NCBI RefSeq assembly: GCF_030719215.1
Contig: NZ_CP120983.1
Location: 310,001-374,000, forward strand
Reading direction: 5' to 3'
From: Streptomyces sp. Alt3
GTDB lineage: Bacteria; Actinomycetota; Actinomycetes; Streptomycetales; Streptomycetaceae
DNA length: 64,000 bases
The notes beneath the pieces were generated by a model that saw only the letters and a program-made list of their open reading frames with translations, was not told the DNA's origin and made no database searches. Both the position numbers and the translations under genes were made by a program. Shown in pieces: positions 1 through 8,570 of this stretch. Each line of letters starts with the position of its first letter. Position 1 is the stretch's first letter.

Positions 1-18
1 AAGGCAAGCCTCGCTTTA
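1..18. promoter_or_regulatory. Probable DmdR/IdeR iron box, cut by the window edge
   Basis: The first 18 bases match about 13 of 18 positions of the actinobacterial iron-box consensus (TWAGGTTAGSCTAACCTWA), with the first base missing at the edge. It lies about 38 bp before the start of a siderophore-type formyltransferase gene, where an iron-repressed promoter would be expected. It is weaker than the box at 1915. Confidence 0.5.
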
Positions 19-55
19 CTGAACACTCGTCATTGCCTGTACCGAGGAGGAACAC

Positions 56-1003
56 ATGCGGGTCGTCATGTTCGGGTACCAGACCTGGGGGCATCGCACC
101 CTGCAAGCCCTCCTGGACTCCGAGCACGACGTGGTGCTGGTGGTGACACACCCCCGGAGCGAGCACGCCTACGAGAAGATCTGGAGCGACTCCGTCGCGG
201 ACCTCGCCGAAGCGCGGGACGTCCCGGTACTGATCCGCAACCGGCCGGACGACGACGAGCTGTTCGCGCGCCTCCAGGAGGCCGACCCGGACATCATCGT
301 GGCCAACAACTGGCGGACCTGGATCCCCCCGCGCATCTTCGGTCTCCCGCGCCACGGCACGCTGAACATCCACGACTCCCTGCTGCCGAAGTACGCGGGC
401 TTCTCCCCGCTGATCTGGGCCCTGATCAACGGCGAGCCCGAAGTGGGCGTCACCGCGCACATGATGAACGACGAACTCGACGCCGGTGACATCGTCCGGC
501 AGGAGGCGGTCGCGGTCGGCCCCACGGACACCGCGACGGACCTCTTCCACAAGACGGTCGATCTCATCGGCCCGGTCACCATCGGCGCACTGGACCTCAT
601 CGCCGCGGGGCAGACGGAGTTCACCAGGCAGGACCGCTCACAGGCGACCTTCTTCCACAAGCGTGCGGCAGAGGACATCCGCATCGACTGGAACTGGCCG
701 GCCGAAGACCTCGAACGCCTGGTCCGCGCCCAGTCCGATCCCTACCCCAGCGCCTTCACCTTCCACCGGGGCAGGCGCATCGAGGTGCTGGCCGCCGTGG
801 TGTCCCAGGGCCGGTACGGCGGGACACCCGGCCGGGTCTTCTACCGCGAGGGCGAAGGCGTGGTGATCGTGGCCGGATCCGACGCCCGCACCGGCCGCAA
901 CCATGGCCTGGCCATCACGCGCGTCCGCACCGAGGACGGCCGGGAAGTGCCCGCGACCGAGTACTTCACGTCCATGGGCGGCTACCTGACCGGCCGTCCC
1001 TGA
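56..1003 (+). CDS. Formyltransferase of the methionyl-tRNA formyltransferase fold, probably hydroxyornithine formylation for a siderophore
   Basis: This 315-aa protein has the formyl-THF-dependent formyltransferase fold. The catalytic triad of the family is visible: Asn104 and His106 in NIHDSLLPKYAG, and Asp142 in the ELDAGD segment. The length and the C-terminal domain resemble CchA-type enzymes that formylate N5-hydroxyornithine for hydroxamate siderophores such as coelichelin, rather than the housekeeping Fmt, which usually sits beside def or priA. The ATG at 56 follows a GAGGAGG ribosome-binding site. An iron-box-like sequence lies upstream and an iron-box-controlled transporter lies downstream, which supports the siderophore role. 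The NRPS that would use the product is not in the window and could lie to the left. The substrate is inferred. Confidence 0.75.
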   Translation: MRVVMFGYQTWGHRTLQALLDSEHDVVLVVTHPRSEHAYEKIWSDSVADLAEARDVPVLIRNRPDDDELFARLQEADPDIIVANNWRTWIPPRIFGLPRHGTLNIHDSLLPKYAGFSPLIWALINGEPEVGVTAHMMNDELDAGDIVRQEAVAVGPTDTATDLFHKTVDLIGPVTIGALDLIAAGQTEFTRQDRSQATFFHKRAAEDIRIDWNWPAEDLERLVRAQSDPYPSAFTFHRGRRIEVLAAVVSQGRYGGTPGRVFYREGEGVVIVAGSDARTGRNHGLAITRVRTEDGREVPATEYFTSMGGYLTGRP

Positions 1004-1024
1004 CACACCCCCGGGCCGTGTGCC

Positions 1025-1825
1025 TCACGGCTCGCGGATCGCCTCGACGGCCTCCCGGACGTCCGGGGACGGGTCTTCGGCGAGGCCGTCGAGCAGCTGA
1101 CCGACCCCGGGGGTGGACCAGCTGCCCACCGTCCACACCAGGTCCTCGCGTACAGCGGGGTCGGGGTGCGCCGCCAGTGGGGTCAGCCGGTCGAGCGGCC
1201 CGCGCCGGCGCGTCGCGAACCGGTGCGGCACCTCCCGCGGGACGACCGGCTCCCCGGAATCCCCGGCCTCAGCGATCCGGGCGAGCAGCACCCGTAACGG
1301 TGACGGTGGGCCGTCCGGGGGGTGCGGGAGCGGTTCGAGGAGCCGCCGCGATCCGTAGCCGCCTCGCACCCGGCAGCCGAAACAGGTGCGGGGTCACACG
1401 CCGTGCGCGTCCGGCCGACAGCACCCGCCGGCGACCTGCGGCGCGGGCCCGGATTCGGTGGATCCCACGGCGTGCGACCGCGCTCGGCACGAACACCTCC
1501 CACCCGCGGGGGTCCTCCAGCGACGCGATCCCGCGCACCGCCTCCGCGGCGGGAACGGCCGGCGGAATCCCGCACACCCGGTCCCTGTTGTGCCCGAGGA
1601 CACCACCTGGTCGTCGCTCAGGCGCAGACGGACGGCGACGAGCCCTCCACGGCTGCCGAAACGGGCCAGTTCCCTCACCCACTGGTGGGTGAGGGTGTGT
1701 GAAGGCAGCACCGGGAAGCAGTGGACGCCTCGCGCGCCTCCCCGTGCGTCGCCGGCCGCACGGATACCGGACCGGCGGATGCGGGGAGCGTTCGCCGCGG
1801 ACGTCACGTGCACGAACATCGCCAT
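1025..1825 (-). pseudogene. Decayed HEAT-repeat protein gene (two frameshifts and a nonsense codon)
   Basis: A single ancestral reading can be followed on the minus strand. It begins MAMFVHVTSAANAPRIRRSG, continues in frame to about 1608, shifts frame to read ...AEAVRGIASLEDPRGWEVFV, returns to the first frame at about 1440 (PQVAGGCC), and then meets an in-frame TGA at 1394-1396. Beyond the stop the same frame continues TCFGCRVRGGYGSRRL and ends in HEAT-like repeats (HPDPAVREDLVW..., EDPSPDVREAV). The pieces resemble an intact actinobacterial HEAT-repeat protein of about 260 aa. The two shifts cancel, so the tail is back in the starting frame. Sequencing errors could explain the shifts, but the additional stop makes real decay likelier. 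It lies between the formyltransferase and the transporter on the opposite strand. Confidence 0.6.
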
Positions 1826-1914
1826 GGCTCGGCATGTCAGGCGATCGGCCCCGGCGCGTGCCGTCCGGGAGGCCCTGCGGGCCGGCGGACCGAGGGCCGT
1901 GGTCCGGTAGGACG

Positions 1915-1933
1915 TAAGGGCAGGCTAACCTAA
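1915..1933. promoter_or_regulatory. Iron box (DmdR1/IdeR-type operator)
   Basis: This 19-bp dyad, TAAGGGCAGGCTAACCTAA, matches the consensus TWAGGTTAGSCTAACCTWA at 17 of 19 positions. It ends 5 bp before the ATG of the siderophore-transport ATPase. Binding of the iron-loaded repressor here would block transcription of the whole transporter operon when iron is plentiful. Confidence 0.85.
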
Positions 1934-1938
1934 CGCCT

Positions 1939-2838
1939 ATGAGAGCTGGTGAGAGCACTTCCACGGCTGTGGGCACCCCTGTGTCCGCCGTCGGGCCGCC
2001 CAGGCGCGGCCATGGGCTGTCCGCCGACGGCGTGACCGTGGCGTACGGCCGCGTCGACGTCGTCCACGGGGCGGCCATCACGCTGCGCCCCGCCGAGGTG
2101 ACCGCCCTCGTGGGCCCCAACGGCAGTGGGAAGTCGACGCTGTTGCGCACACTGGCCCGTCTGCAGACCGCGCGGACCGGCTCGCTCACGGTCGACGCCG
2201 GGACGGACGCGGCCGAGGACGGCTTCGCGCTCGGCGCCCGCGAGTTCGCGCGCCGTGTGGCGCTCCTGACGCAGTCGCGGTCGACGCCGGGCGGACTCAC
2301 CGTCCGGGACGTGGTCGACTTCGGCCGCTACCCCCACCGGGGCCGCTGGGGTCGTCCTGATCCCCGCGGCACCGCCGCGGTGGACCGGGCGCTGCGCCTC
2401 ACCGGCGTCGAGGACCTCGCCGGCCGGGGCGTCGACCAGCTCTCCGGGGGACAGCTCCAGCGCGTGTGGCTCGCCGGCTGTCTCGCCCAGGAGACGGGCG
2501 TGCTGCTCCTGGACGAACCCACCACCTATCTCGACCTCCGCTACCAGGTCGAACTCCTCGACCTGATCCGCGATCTCGCCGACGACCACGGCATCGCCGT
2601 GGGCGTCGTCCTCCACGACCTCGACCAGGCGGCCGCCGTCGCCGACCGCGTCGCGCTGCTGCACGCGGGACGCATCGTCGCCGACGGCGCGCCCGAGGAC
2701 GTGTTCACACCCGGCCTTCTGTCGGACGTCTACGGCATCCGCATCGACGTGGACACCGACCCCGCCACCGGCAGCCTGCGCACCCGCGCGATCGGCCGCC
2801 ACCACTCCAGATCCGAAAGGCTCAGCACCACCTCATGA
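1939..2838 (+). CDS. Iron-siderophore ABC transporter, ATP-binding protein (FecE/FepC type)
   Basis: This 299-aa ATPase energises uptake of a ferric siderophore through the permease encoded at 3825. Walker A is GPNGSGKST (residues 59-67), the signature is LSGGQ (168-172), Walker B ends LLLDEP (189-194), and the switch histidine is His226 in VLHDLDQA. About 30 N-terminal residues precede the conserved core. The ATG at 1939 lies only 5 bp after the iron box and has no ribosome-binding site, so the mRNA may be leaderless or translation may begin at a later codon, for example the GTG near 1981. The stop overlaps the next gene's start (ATGA), which indicates translational coupling. Confidence 0.88.
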   Translation: MRAGESTSTAVGTPVSAVGPPRRGHGLSADGVTVAYGRVDVVHGAAITLRPAEVTALVGPNGSGKSTLLRTLARLQTARTGSLTVDAGTDAAEDGFALGAREFARRVALLTQSRSTPGGLTVRDVVDFGRYPHRGRWGRPDPRGTAAVDRALRLTGVEDLAGRGVDQLSGGQLQRVWLAGCLAQETGVLLLDEPTTYLDLRYQVELLDLIRDLADDHGIAVGVVLHDLDQAAAVADRVALLHAGRIVADGAPEDVFTPGLLSDVYGIRIDVDTDPATGSLRTRAIGRHHSRSERLSTTS

Positions 2839-3818
2839 GACGCCACCTCCTCGCCACGGCCACCGTCGCCGTCGCCGCCCTCTCCCTGGCCGCCTGCGGG
2901 ACCACGGAGCCGTCCTCCGACGACGCCGCCGCCGCTTCGGGCAAGCCCGCCGAGAAGATCACCCTCACCGACGCCAAGGGCACGAAGGTGACCCTCGACG
3001 GCCCGGCCACCAAGGTGGTCGCCACCGAGTGGAACGTCGTCGAGGACCTGGTGGCGCTCGGGGTCGACCCCGTGGGCGTCGCTGATGTGAAGGGCTACAC
3101 CGCGTGGAACACCGCGGCCCCGCTCACCGGCACCCCGAAGGACATCGGCACCCGCGGCGAGCCGAGCATCGACACCGTCGCGGCGCTCGCCCCCGACCTC
3201 GTGGTCGCCACCAGCGACCTCTCGCCGGCTGTCGTGAAGCAGCTCCGCAAGGTCGCGCCCGTCATCGAGATCACGTCCGCCGACGCCTCCGACCAGATCG
3301 GCACGATGACGGAGGGCCTCGACCTCATCGCGAAGGCCACCGGCAAGGAGTCCGAGTCGGCCGCCCTCAAGAAGGACTTCGACACGAGCCTGGCCGAGGG
3401 CAGGAAGGCCCTCGCGGACGCCGGCCTCGGCGGCGCCGAGATCGCCTCCGCCGACGGCTACGTCGCGTCGAACCAGGTGTCCATCCGTGCCTACACCGGC
3501 GGTTCGCTCCTCGGCGCGGTCAACGAGAAGCTCGGTCTGAAGAACGCCTGGACCGTGAAGGGCGACGAGAGCTACGGCCTCGCCACCACCGACGTCGAGG
3601 GCCTCACCGGTCTCGGCGACGTCCAGTTCACGTACGTCGCGAACGACGCCGACGGCGATGCCTTCGCCGGTCCTCTCGCGAAGAACGCCGTGTGGAAGTC
3701 GCTGCCCTTCGTGAAGGCCGGCGACGTGCACCGACTGCCCGACGGCGTCTGGATGTTCGGCGGCCCCCGCTCGATGGAGGCGTACATCGACTCCCTCGTC
3801 GACGCGCTGACGAAGTAG
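2835..3818 (+). CDS. Iron-siderophore-binding lipoprotein of the ABC transporter
   Basis: This is a 327-aa substrate-binding lipoprotein of the FecB/FhuD (periplasmic-binding fold III) family. A signal peptide starts MRRHLLATATVAVAALSLAA and ends at lipobox cysteine 21, so the mature protein should be anchored to the outer face of the membrane. The open frame extends further upstream, but the ATG at 2835 overlaps the ATPase stop and directly precedes the signal peptide. Conserved-looking segments include TKVVATEWNVVEDLVALGVDPVG near the N terminus and a family-like C terminus. The permease starts 6 bp after its stop. The exact siderophore cannot be read from the sequence. Confidence 0.87.
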   Translation: MRRHLLATATVAVAALSLAACGTTEPSSDDAAAASGKPAEKITLTDAKGTKVTLDGPATKVVATEWNVVEDLVALGVDPVGVADVKGYTAWNTAAPLTGTPKDIGTRGEPSIDTVAALAPDLVVATSDLSPAVVKQLRKVAPVIEITSADASDQIGTMTEGLDLIAKATGKESESAALKKDFDTSLAEGRKALADAGLGGAEIASADGYVASNQVSIRAYTGGSLLGAVNEKLGLKNAWTVKGDESYGLATTDVEGLTGLGDVQFTYVANDADGDAFAGPLAKNAVWKSLPFVKAGDVHRLPDGVWMFGGPRSMEAYIDSLVDALTK

Positions 3819-3824
3819 CACGCC

Positions 3825-5891
3825 GTGGCCGTCATAGAGAAGACCGCGGTCGGCCGTGACCGGTCCGTCGCGGCCACGACGGGTGCGGTCGCCGTGACGG
3901 CCACGCTCGTGCTGCTGGTCATGGTCCTGGCCGCCGTCGACATCACGCAGGGCACCGCGGACGTCGGCGGCTCGGAAGTCTGGGACGCGCTCACCGGGAA
4001 CGCGGCGGCCGGGGACTCCTCCGTCGTCATCGCGTCCCGGCTCCCGAGGATGGTGGCCGCCGTCCTCGTCGGAGTGGCGCTCGGCACGGCCGGCGCCGCC
4101 CTCCAGGCGGTCAGCCGGAACGTGCTCGCCTCGCCGGACACCCTCGCCGTGAACGCCGGGTCCTATCTGGCGCTCGGGATCATCGCCGTCACCGGTGTCT
4201 CCCTCCCGCTCCTCGCCTCGTCCGGTGCCGCCTTCGTCGGCGGCCTCGCCGCCGCGGCGGTCGTGCTCGGCCTGTCCGGACTGGGCAAGGGCACCGTACG
4301 GCTCGTCCTGGCGGGCACCGCGCTCGCCCTCGGACTCAGCGCGGTGACCGAGGCGTTGCTCCTCCTCTTCCCCCAGGAGACCGAGGGGCTGTACAGCTGG
4401 AACCAGGGGAGCGTCGGCCAGAACGGGTTCGACGCCGTCGTCCGGATGGCGCCGGTCGTCGTTTTCGGCCTGGCGGGGCTGATGCTCCTCGCCCGCCGCA
4501 TCGACGCCCTGGCACTGGGCGACGACGCCGCCCGGGGGCTGGGGGTCCCCGTGCGCGGGACCCGGGTGACCACTGTCGTGGTCGCGACCCTGCTCTCCGC
4601 CGCTGCCGTCACGCTCGCGGGTCCGATCGGCTTCGTCGGTCTCTGCGCGCCCGCGCTCGTCCGGCCCCTCACCCGCCGGTTCCGTGGGCTCGTCCGCTCC
4701 CGGGTGAGCCTGCCGGTCACGGGACTCGTCGGTGCCGCGCTCGTGCTCGGCTCGGACGTCCTGCTGCGGGCCGTCGTGCCCGCCGACACCGCCGTGGAGG
4801 TGCCGACCGGGGTCGTCACCACCGTGGTCGGCGGGGTGTTCCTCGTCGTCATGGCGCTGCGCCTCCGTGACACCGCCTCGGCCGAGGCACCCGACCGGCT
4901 GCGGATCCCCGGCCGCACGGCTTTCCTGGTCACCGTGGTCGTCCTGGCCGTCGTGCTGGTGGGCGTCCTGTTCGCCGCGGTGCTCCTGGGTGACTCGAAA
5001 CTGCTGCTCGGCGACGTCATGAACTGGGCTCAGGGCCGAGCCGGCCGGGTCGTCACGTTCGTCCTCGACACCCGGGTTCCCCGGGTGTCGGCCGCGCTCC
5101 TCGCCGGCGGCGCGCTGGCACTGTCCGGCACCCTGGTACAGGCCGTGACCCGCAATCCGCTCGCGGAGCCCGGTGTACTGGGTGTCTCCGGAGGCGCCGG
5201 ACTCGGCGCGGTGCTCCTGGTGACCACCGTGCAGTCGCCCGGCTCGTGGGAGATCGCGGGAGCCGCTTTCGGCGGTGCGGCGGTCACGGCGGGGCTCGTG
5301 TTCGGGCTGGCAGCGCGGGGCGGCTTCCAGCAGAACAGGCTGGTCCTGCTGGGCGTAGGCGTCTCCGCCGCGGCGGCGGCACTGATCAGTCTGGTCATCG
5401 TGCTCAGCGACCCGTTCGACACGACGAAGGCCCTCACGTGGCTGTCCGGTTCGACATACGGGAGGAACATGCCCGATGTGGTGCCGGTGGCCGTCGTGCT
5501 CGCCGTCGGTATCGTCCTCGCCGTGACACGGCGCCGGGAACTGGATCTCGTCGCACTCGACGAGGACACCCCCAGGCTCCTCGGTATGGGGCTCCCCCGG
5601 GCTCGGCTCGGCTTCCTCGTCATGGCCGTGCTGCTCGCCGCCACAGCCGTGGCGGCAGCGGGGACGATCGCCTTCGTCGGGCTGGTCGCGCCGCACGCCG
5701 CACGTGCCCTGGTCGGCCGGCGGCACGTACGGGTGGTACCGGTCGCACTCCTCCTCGGAGCGGCCCTGGTCTGCCTCGCCGACCTCGCGGGACGTACGGT
5801 GATCGCCCCGGCGCAGCTCGGCGCAGGTCTGATGACGGCCGTCATCGGTGCGCCGTACTTCCTCTACCTGCTGGTCCGCACGAGGCGTTGA
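3825..5891 (+). CDS. Fused double FecCD-type siderophore permease
   Basis: At 688 aa this is twice the length of a single FecCD permease and contains two complete homologous halves, roughly residues 20-345 and 365-685, each with about ten hydrophobic segments. Both halves carry the family's ATPase-contact region (for example LGDDAARGLGVPVRGTR and LDEDTPRLLGMGLPRAR) and the GxIxFVGLxAP motif. Fusion of the two permease subunits, as in FhuB, removes the need for a heterodimer. Translation starts at a GTG 6 bp after the lipoprotein gene. It is the last gene of the iron-box operon and is followed by a strong hairpin. Confidence 0.88.
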   Translation: MAVIEKTAVGRDRSVAATTGAVAVTATLVLLVMVLAAVDITQGTADVGGSEVWDALTGNAAAGDSSVVIASRLPRMVAAVLVGVALGTAGAALQAVSRNVLASPDTLAVNAGSYLALGIIAVTGVSLPLLASSGAAFVGGLAAAAVVLGLSGLGKGTVRLVLAGTALALGLSAVTEALLLLFPQETEGLYSWNQGSVGQNGFDAVVRMAPVVVFGLAGLMLLARRIDALALGDDAARGLGVPVRGTRVTTVVVATLLSAAAVTLAGPIGFVGLCAPALVRPLTRRFRGLVRSRVSLPVTGLVGAALVLGSDVLLRAVVPADTAVEVPTGVVTTVVGGVFLVVMALRLRDTASAEAPDRLRIPGRTAFLVTVVVLAVVLVGVLFAAVLLGDSKLLLGDVMNWAQGRAGRVVTFVLDTRVPRVSAALLAGGALALSGTLVQAVTRNPLAEPGVLGVSGGAGLGAVLLVTTVQSPGSWEIAGAAFGGAAVTAGLVFGLAARGGFQQNRLVLLGVGVSAAAAALISLVIVLSDPFDTTKALTWLSGSTYGRNMPDVVPVAVVLAVGIVLAVTRRRELDLVALDEDTPRLLGMGLPRARLGFLVMAVLLAATAVAAAGTIAFVGLVAPHAARALVGRRHVRVVPVALLLGAALVCLADLAGRTVIAPAQLGAGLMTAVIGAPYFLYLLVRTRR

Positions 5892-5899
5892 ACAAGGCC

Positions 5900-5936
5900 G
5901 GGGCGGGCCTCCGGTTCCACACCGGAGGCCCGCCCC
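5900..5936. terminator. Hairpin terminator between convergent genes
   Basis: A perfect 16-bp GC-rich stem (5900-5915 with 5921-5936) closes a 5-nt loop. It sits 9 bp after the permease stop and 49 bp before the end of the convergent glutaredoxin gene, so it could serve both strands. There is no T tract, which is common in Streptomyces. Confidence 0.8.
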
Positions 5937-5985
5937 GACGTCCGCAGCACGCGTCGGCACGCGGGATTCCTGCGCAGGAATCCCG

Positions 5986-6423
5986 TCAGGCGGACGGTGG
6001 CAGCTGTCCCCGCACCCACGCGGGATCGGGGTTGACGTGGGGCCGGCCCGCCACCACGACCGTGGGGACCGTCTCGTCACCGCCGTTGGCCGCCCTCACC
6101 TCCGCCGCTCCGGCCGGGTCGCGCCGGATGTCGACCCAGTGCAACCGGCCTGCGTTCCGGCCCAGCCGGATCCGCAGGCGCATGCAGTACGTGCACCCCG
6201 CCCGCCAGTAGACGACCGGCATTCCGTCGGCCGCGCTGCGGCGCTGTGCCTCCGCTGCGCCGATCGACCGCGGGAACGCGAGCGGTGAATACAGCCAGGC
6301 GAGAACGACGAACACCAGGCACAGCCCCACGGCGACGAGGGGCGACCCGTCACGGGTCTCTGGGACCGCGACGAGTACGCCGCACGCCATGAGTGACATC
6401 GGCAGGATCCAGGCACGCGTCAT
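5986..6423 (-). CDS. Membrane-anchored glutaredoxin-like protein
   Basis: This is a 145-aa protein with two hydrophobic segments at the N terminus (about residues 5-20 and 29-47), followed by a glutaredoxin domain. The redox motif is CTYC (Cys77-Cys80) in VVYWRAGCTYCMRLR, and the cis-proline loop is TVPTVVVAGR. It probably reduces disulfides or acts with the mycothiol system near the membrane; a mycoredoxin-like role is possible but not shown. The ATG at 6423 gives a natural start. No operon partner is visible on this strand. Confidence 0.75.
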   Translation of the reverse strand: MTRAWILPMSLMACGVLVAVPETRDGSPLVAVGLCLVFVVLAWLYSPLAFPRSIGAAEAQRRSAADGMPVVYWRAGCTYCMRLRIRLGRNAGRLHWVDIRRDPAGAAEVRAANGGDETVPTVVVAGRPHVNPDPAWVRGQLPPSA

Positions 6424-6535
6424 GGTCAGGCAGGCTACCGTCGGCGCCGCTCCGGCGGCCAGGAAGGTTCGCGTGCGCGCCGTTCCGGGGGCGATGATGA
6501 ACGCGTCCGCTCCCTCCCGTCAGCAGGAGTCGCCC

Positions 6536-6883
6536 ATGTCCGTCCGCCGGGTCATGCCCGACATCCGCTCGGATGCCATGGAGGAGAGCCGGGACTTCTA
6601 CGGACTTCTGGGATTCGAGGAGGTCATGAACCAGGGATGGGTCATGACCCTCGCCTCCACCTCCAACCCCACCGCGCAGGTGACGTTGATGAGCCACGAC
6701 CGGAGCGCCCCGGTCGTGCCGGACATGAGCGTGGAGGTCGACGACGTGGATGCCGTCCACGCGGCGATGAGGGAGAGCGGCGCGGACATCGTGCACCCGT
6801 TGCAGGACGAGGAGTGGGGAGTGCGCCGGTTCTTCGTCCGCGACCCGAACGGCACGGTGGTCAACGTGCTGAGCCATCGCTGA
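6536..6883 (+). CDS. VOC/glyoxalase-family protein
   Basis: This is a 115-aa single-module vicinal-oxygen-chelate protein. The fold is suggested by MPDIRSDAMEESRDFYGLLGFE at the start of the first beta-alpha-beta unit and RRFFVRDPNGTVVNVLSH at the end. Proteins of this size dimerise to form an active site and act as dioxygenases, isomerases or antibiotic-binding proteins; the substrate here is unknown. The open frame extends upstream, but the ATG at 6536 is chosen because it follows an AGGAG sequence and begins the conserved fold. Confidence 0.7.
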   Translation: MSVRRVMPDIRSDAMEESRDFYGLLGFEEVMNQGWVMTLASTSNPTAQVTLMSHDRSAPVVPDMSVEVDDVDAVHAAMRESGADIVHPLQDEEWGVRRFFVRDPNGTVVNVLSHR

Positions 6884-6910
6884 TCCGCATTCGCCCGAAG
6901 GAGGTTGACG

Positions 6911-7372
6911 ATGTACACCGCGCCCTGGGTGCACGTCGTTCCGGAGCAGGCGGGCCTGCCCGTCGATCTGCTGCTGCCCAGGACCGGCACGGCGTTCGTG
7001 ACGCGGCTCGACGGCCGGGAGATGCGTGACACGGACTCCGTCTTCCAGCAGTTCTACGACGGCCTGAGACTGCCGGACCACTTCGGCTGGAACTGGAATG
7101 CTCTCCTCGACTGCCTGCGCGACCTGGCGTGGCTGCCCGCGGATCACTACGTACTGATCGTCCAGGCAGCGGACGAGGCACTCCCTTGTGATGTCGCCGG
7201 ACGTCGGCTGCTGTTCGGCACACTGCTGCGGGCGGGGCGCCGCTGGTCCTCCACACGACGGCCGGACGGCACGGATGCCGGCAGGCTCGTGGTCGTCCTG
7301 TCGTGCACCGCGGCATCCGCCCCGGACCTGCGGGAACAGCTTCGGCAGTGCGAGCAGGAGACGGCCCCGTAG
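6911..7372 (+). CDS. Barstar-family protein (ribonuclease-inhibitor fold), orphan
   Basis: This is a 153-aa protein whose central part matches the barstar family: LDGREMRDTDSVFQQFYDGL, then LPDHFGWNWNALLDCLRDL, the helix-loop-helix that contacts barnase in the classical inhibitor. Barstar neutralises secreted ribonucleases inside the producing cell. No barnase-type RNase gene lies nearby, so this copy is an orphan that may protect against imported toxins or bind something else. The ATG at 6911 follows AAGGAGG; a TTG two codons earlier is less likely. The VOC gene ends 27 bp upstream, so the two may be cotranscribed. Confidence 0.75.
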   Translation: MYTAPWVHVVPEQAGLPVDLLLPRTGTAFVTRLDGREMRDTDSVFQQFYDGLRLPDHFGWNWNALLDCLRDLAWLPADHYVLIVQAADEALPCDVAGRRLLFGTLLRAGRRWSSTRRPDGTDAGRLVVVLSCTAASAPDLREQLRQCEQETAP

Positions 7373-7580
7373 GACGGCTCCCTCTCCCGGACCGGTTGAT
7401 GACGCCGGGGCACGGGGACGCCGTGGAGATGGTCGCCGACCGCCACTCCCCCGCTCCGCGAGCACGACGCAGGGGCGGCCACGCGCGTCTTCCCGGAACT
7501 GCGGCCGGGCGCGAACGCGAACCCGCTCCCTGGCAGTTGGTGTACTTCGGCCCCCCTCCCGGCGCGAGGCGACCTGTTAT

Positions 7581-7601
7581 TGTTCTACTTCAATGCGAAC
7601 A
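7581..7601. promoter_or_regulatory. Possible operator upstream of the DUF1648-GntR operon
   Basis: A short inverted repeat, TGTTC-N11-GAACA, lies 16 bp before the start of the DUF1648 gene. YtrA-type GntR repressors commonly bind the promoter of their own operon, so this is a candidate site. The 5-bp arms are too short to be convincing. Nothing else recognisable lies in 7373-7617. Confidence 0.3.
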
Positions 7602-7617
7602 AGTTGAGGGGGAGCAG

Positions 7618-8568
7618 ATGACCGCCATCAGCAGAGGGACCGCCCTGACGGCCGTGCCGTTCGCCGTCGCCACCATCGCCTACGTCGGCACGTTCCTGAC
7701 CCACTACGACCGGTTGCCCGAGCGGATCGCCACCCACTTCTCGTTCGACGGCAGTCCCGACGGTTTCATGGGCCGGGCCTCCGCACTGTGGTTCGGAGGT
7801 GCCCTGCTCGTCGGTCTCGGTCTGCTGTTCACCGTCCTGACGGCGGCCACCGGAAAGCGCGCGGGGACGAGGCTGAACGCCGCCATCGGCGCCGGCACCG
7901 CTGCGGCGCTCGGCTATCCGCTGGTCGTCACCGTCCTGGTCAACTCCGACATCCAGAGCGCGGCCGAAGCGCAGATGCCGGTCCGGCATGTCGCGGCGCT
8001 GCTGTTCGGGGGCCTGCTCACCGGCGCACTCGCCTGGTGGCTGTCCGGTGCGGAACCACGCCCCGCTGCTGCTCCGGAGGCTCCCTCACTCGCACTTGCC
8101 GACGGCGAAGCGGCGGCCTGGAGCCGCACCGAGGTCTCCCGGGTCCTGCTCCTCACGGCCGCCGCCGTGACGATCGCCGGGGTGTCCACCGCGGCGTTCG
8201 GCGCCTGGCGGAGCGGACTGCCGCTGCTCGTCGTCGGCCTCGTCTGCCTCGCGTTCACCGGAGTCCGGGTGACTGTCGACCGGCGCGGACTCACGATCGC
8301 CTCGACGCTCCTGCCCAGGCCCCGGCTGGCCCTGCCGCTCGGCAGCATCGCCGGCGCCGGCAGTGTCCAGGTCAACGCCATGGGAGAATTCGGCGGCTGG
8401 GGCTACAGGATCCGCCCGAACCGTCGGGGTGTACTGCTCCGGTCGGGAGAGGCCCTCTCGGTACGCACGACGGGCGGACGCGAATACGTGGTCACCGTCG
8501 ACGACTCGACCACCGCGGCCGGACTGCTCAACGGCCTGGCTGACCGCCACGCAAGGGAGCGCGACTAG
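7618..8568 (+). CDS. DUF1648-domain membrane protein
   Basis: This 316-aa protein has a DUF1648 signature near the N terminus (THYDRLPERIATHFSFDGSPDGF) between hydrophobic segments, at least five further membrane segments, and a cytoplasmic PH-like C-terminal region (residues about 230-310). Function is unknown; related proteins are often encoded with GntR regulators, as here, and are linked to envelope stress. The ATG at 7618 has a GAGGGGGA ribosome-binding site. The GntR gene begins 2 bp after its stop, so they form an operon. Confidence 0.72.
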   Translation: MTAISRGTALTAVPFAVATIAYVGTFLTHYDRLPERIATHFSFDGSPDGFMGRASALWFGGALLVGLGLLFTVLTAATGKRAGTRLNAAIGAGTAAALGYPLVVTVLVNSDIQSAAEAQMPVRHVAALLFGGLLTGALAWWLSGAEPRPAAAPEAPSLALADGEAAAWSRTEVSRVLLLTAAAVTIAGVSTAAFGAWRSGLPLLVVGLVCLAFTGVRVTVDRRGLTIASTLLPRPRLALPLGSIAGAGSVQVNAMGEFGGWGYRIRPNRRGVLLRSGEALSVRTTGGREYVVTVDDSTTAAGLLNGLADRHARERD

Positions 8569-8570
8569 AC

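Noticed and set aside
2730..6080. A 1,116-codon open frame on the minus strand opposite the siderophore transporter genes
   Set aside because: It has the Arg/Gly/Asp/His-rich composition of an antisense shadow in high-GC DNA and no recognisable domain, while the plus strand encodes a clear ABC operon.
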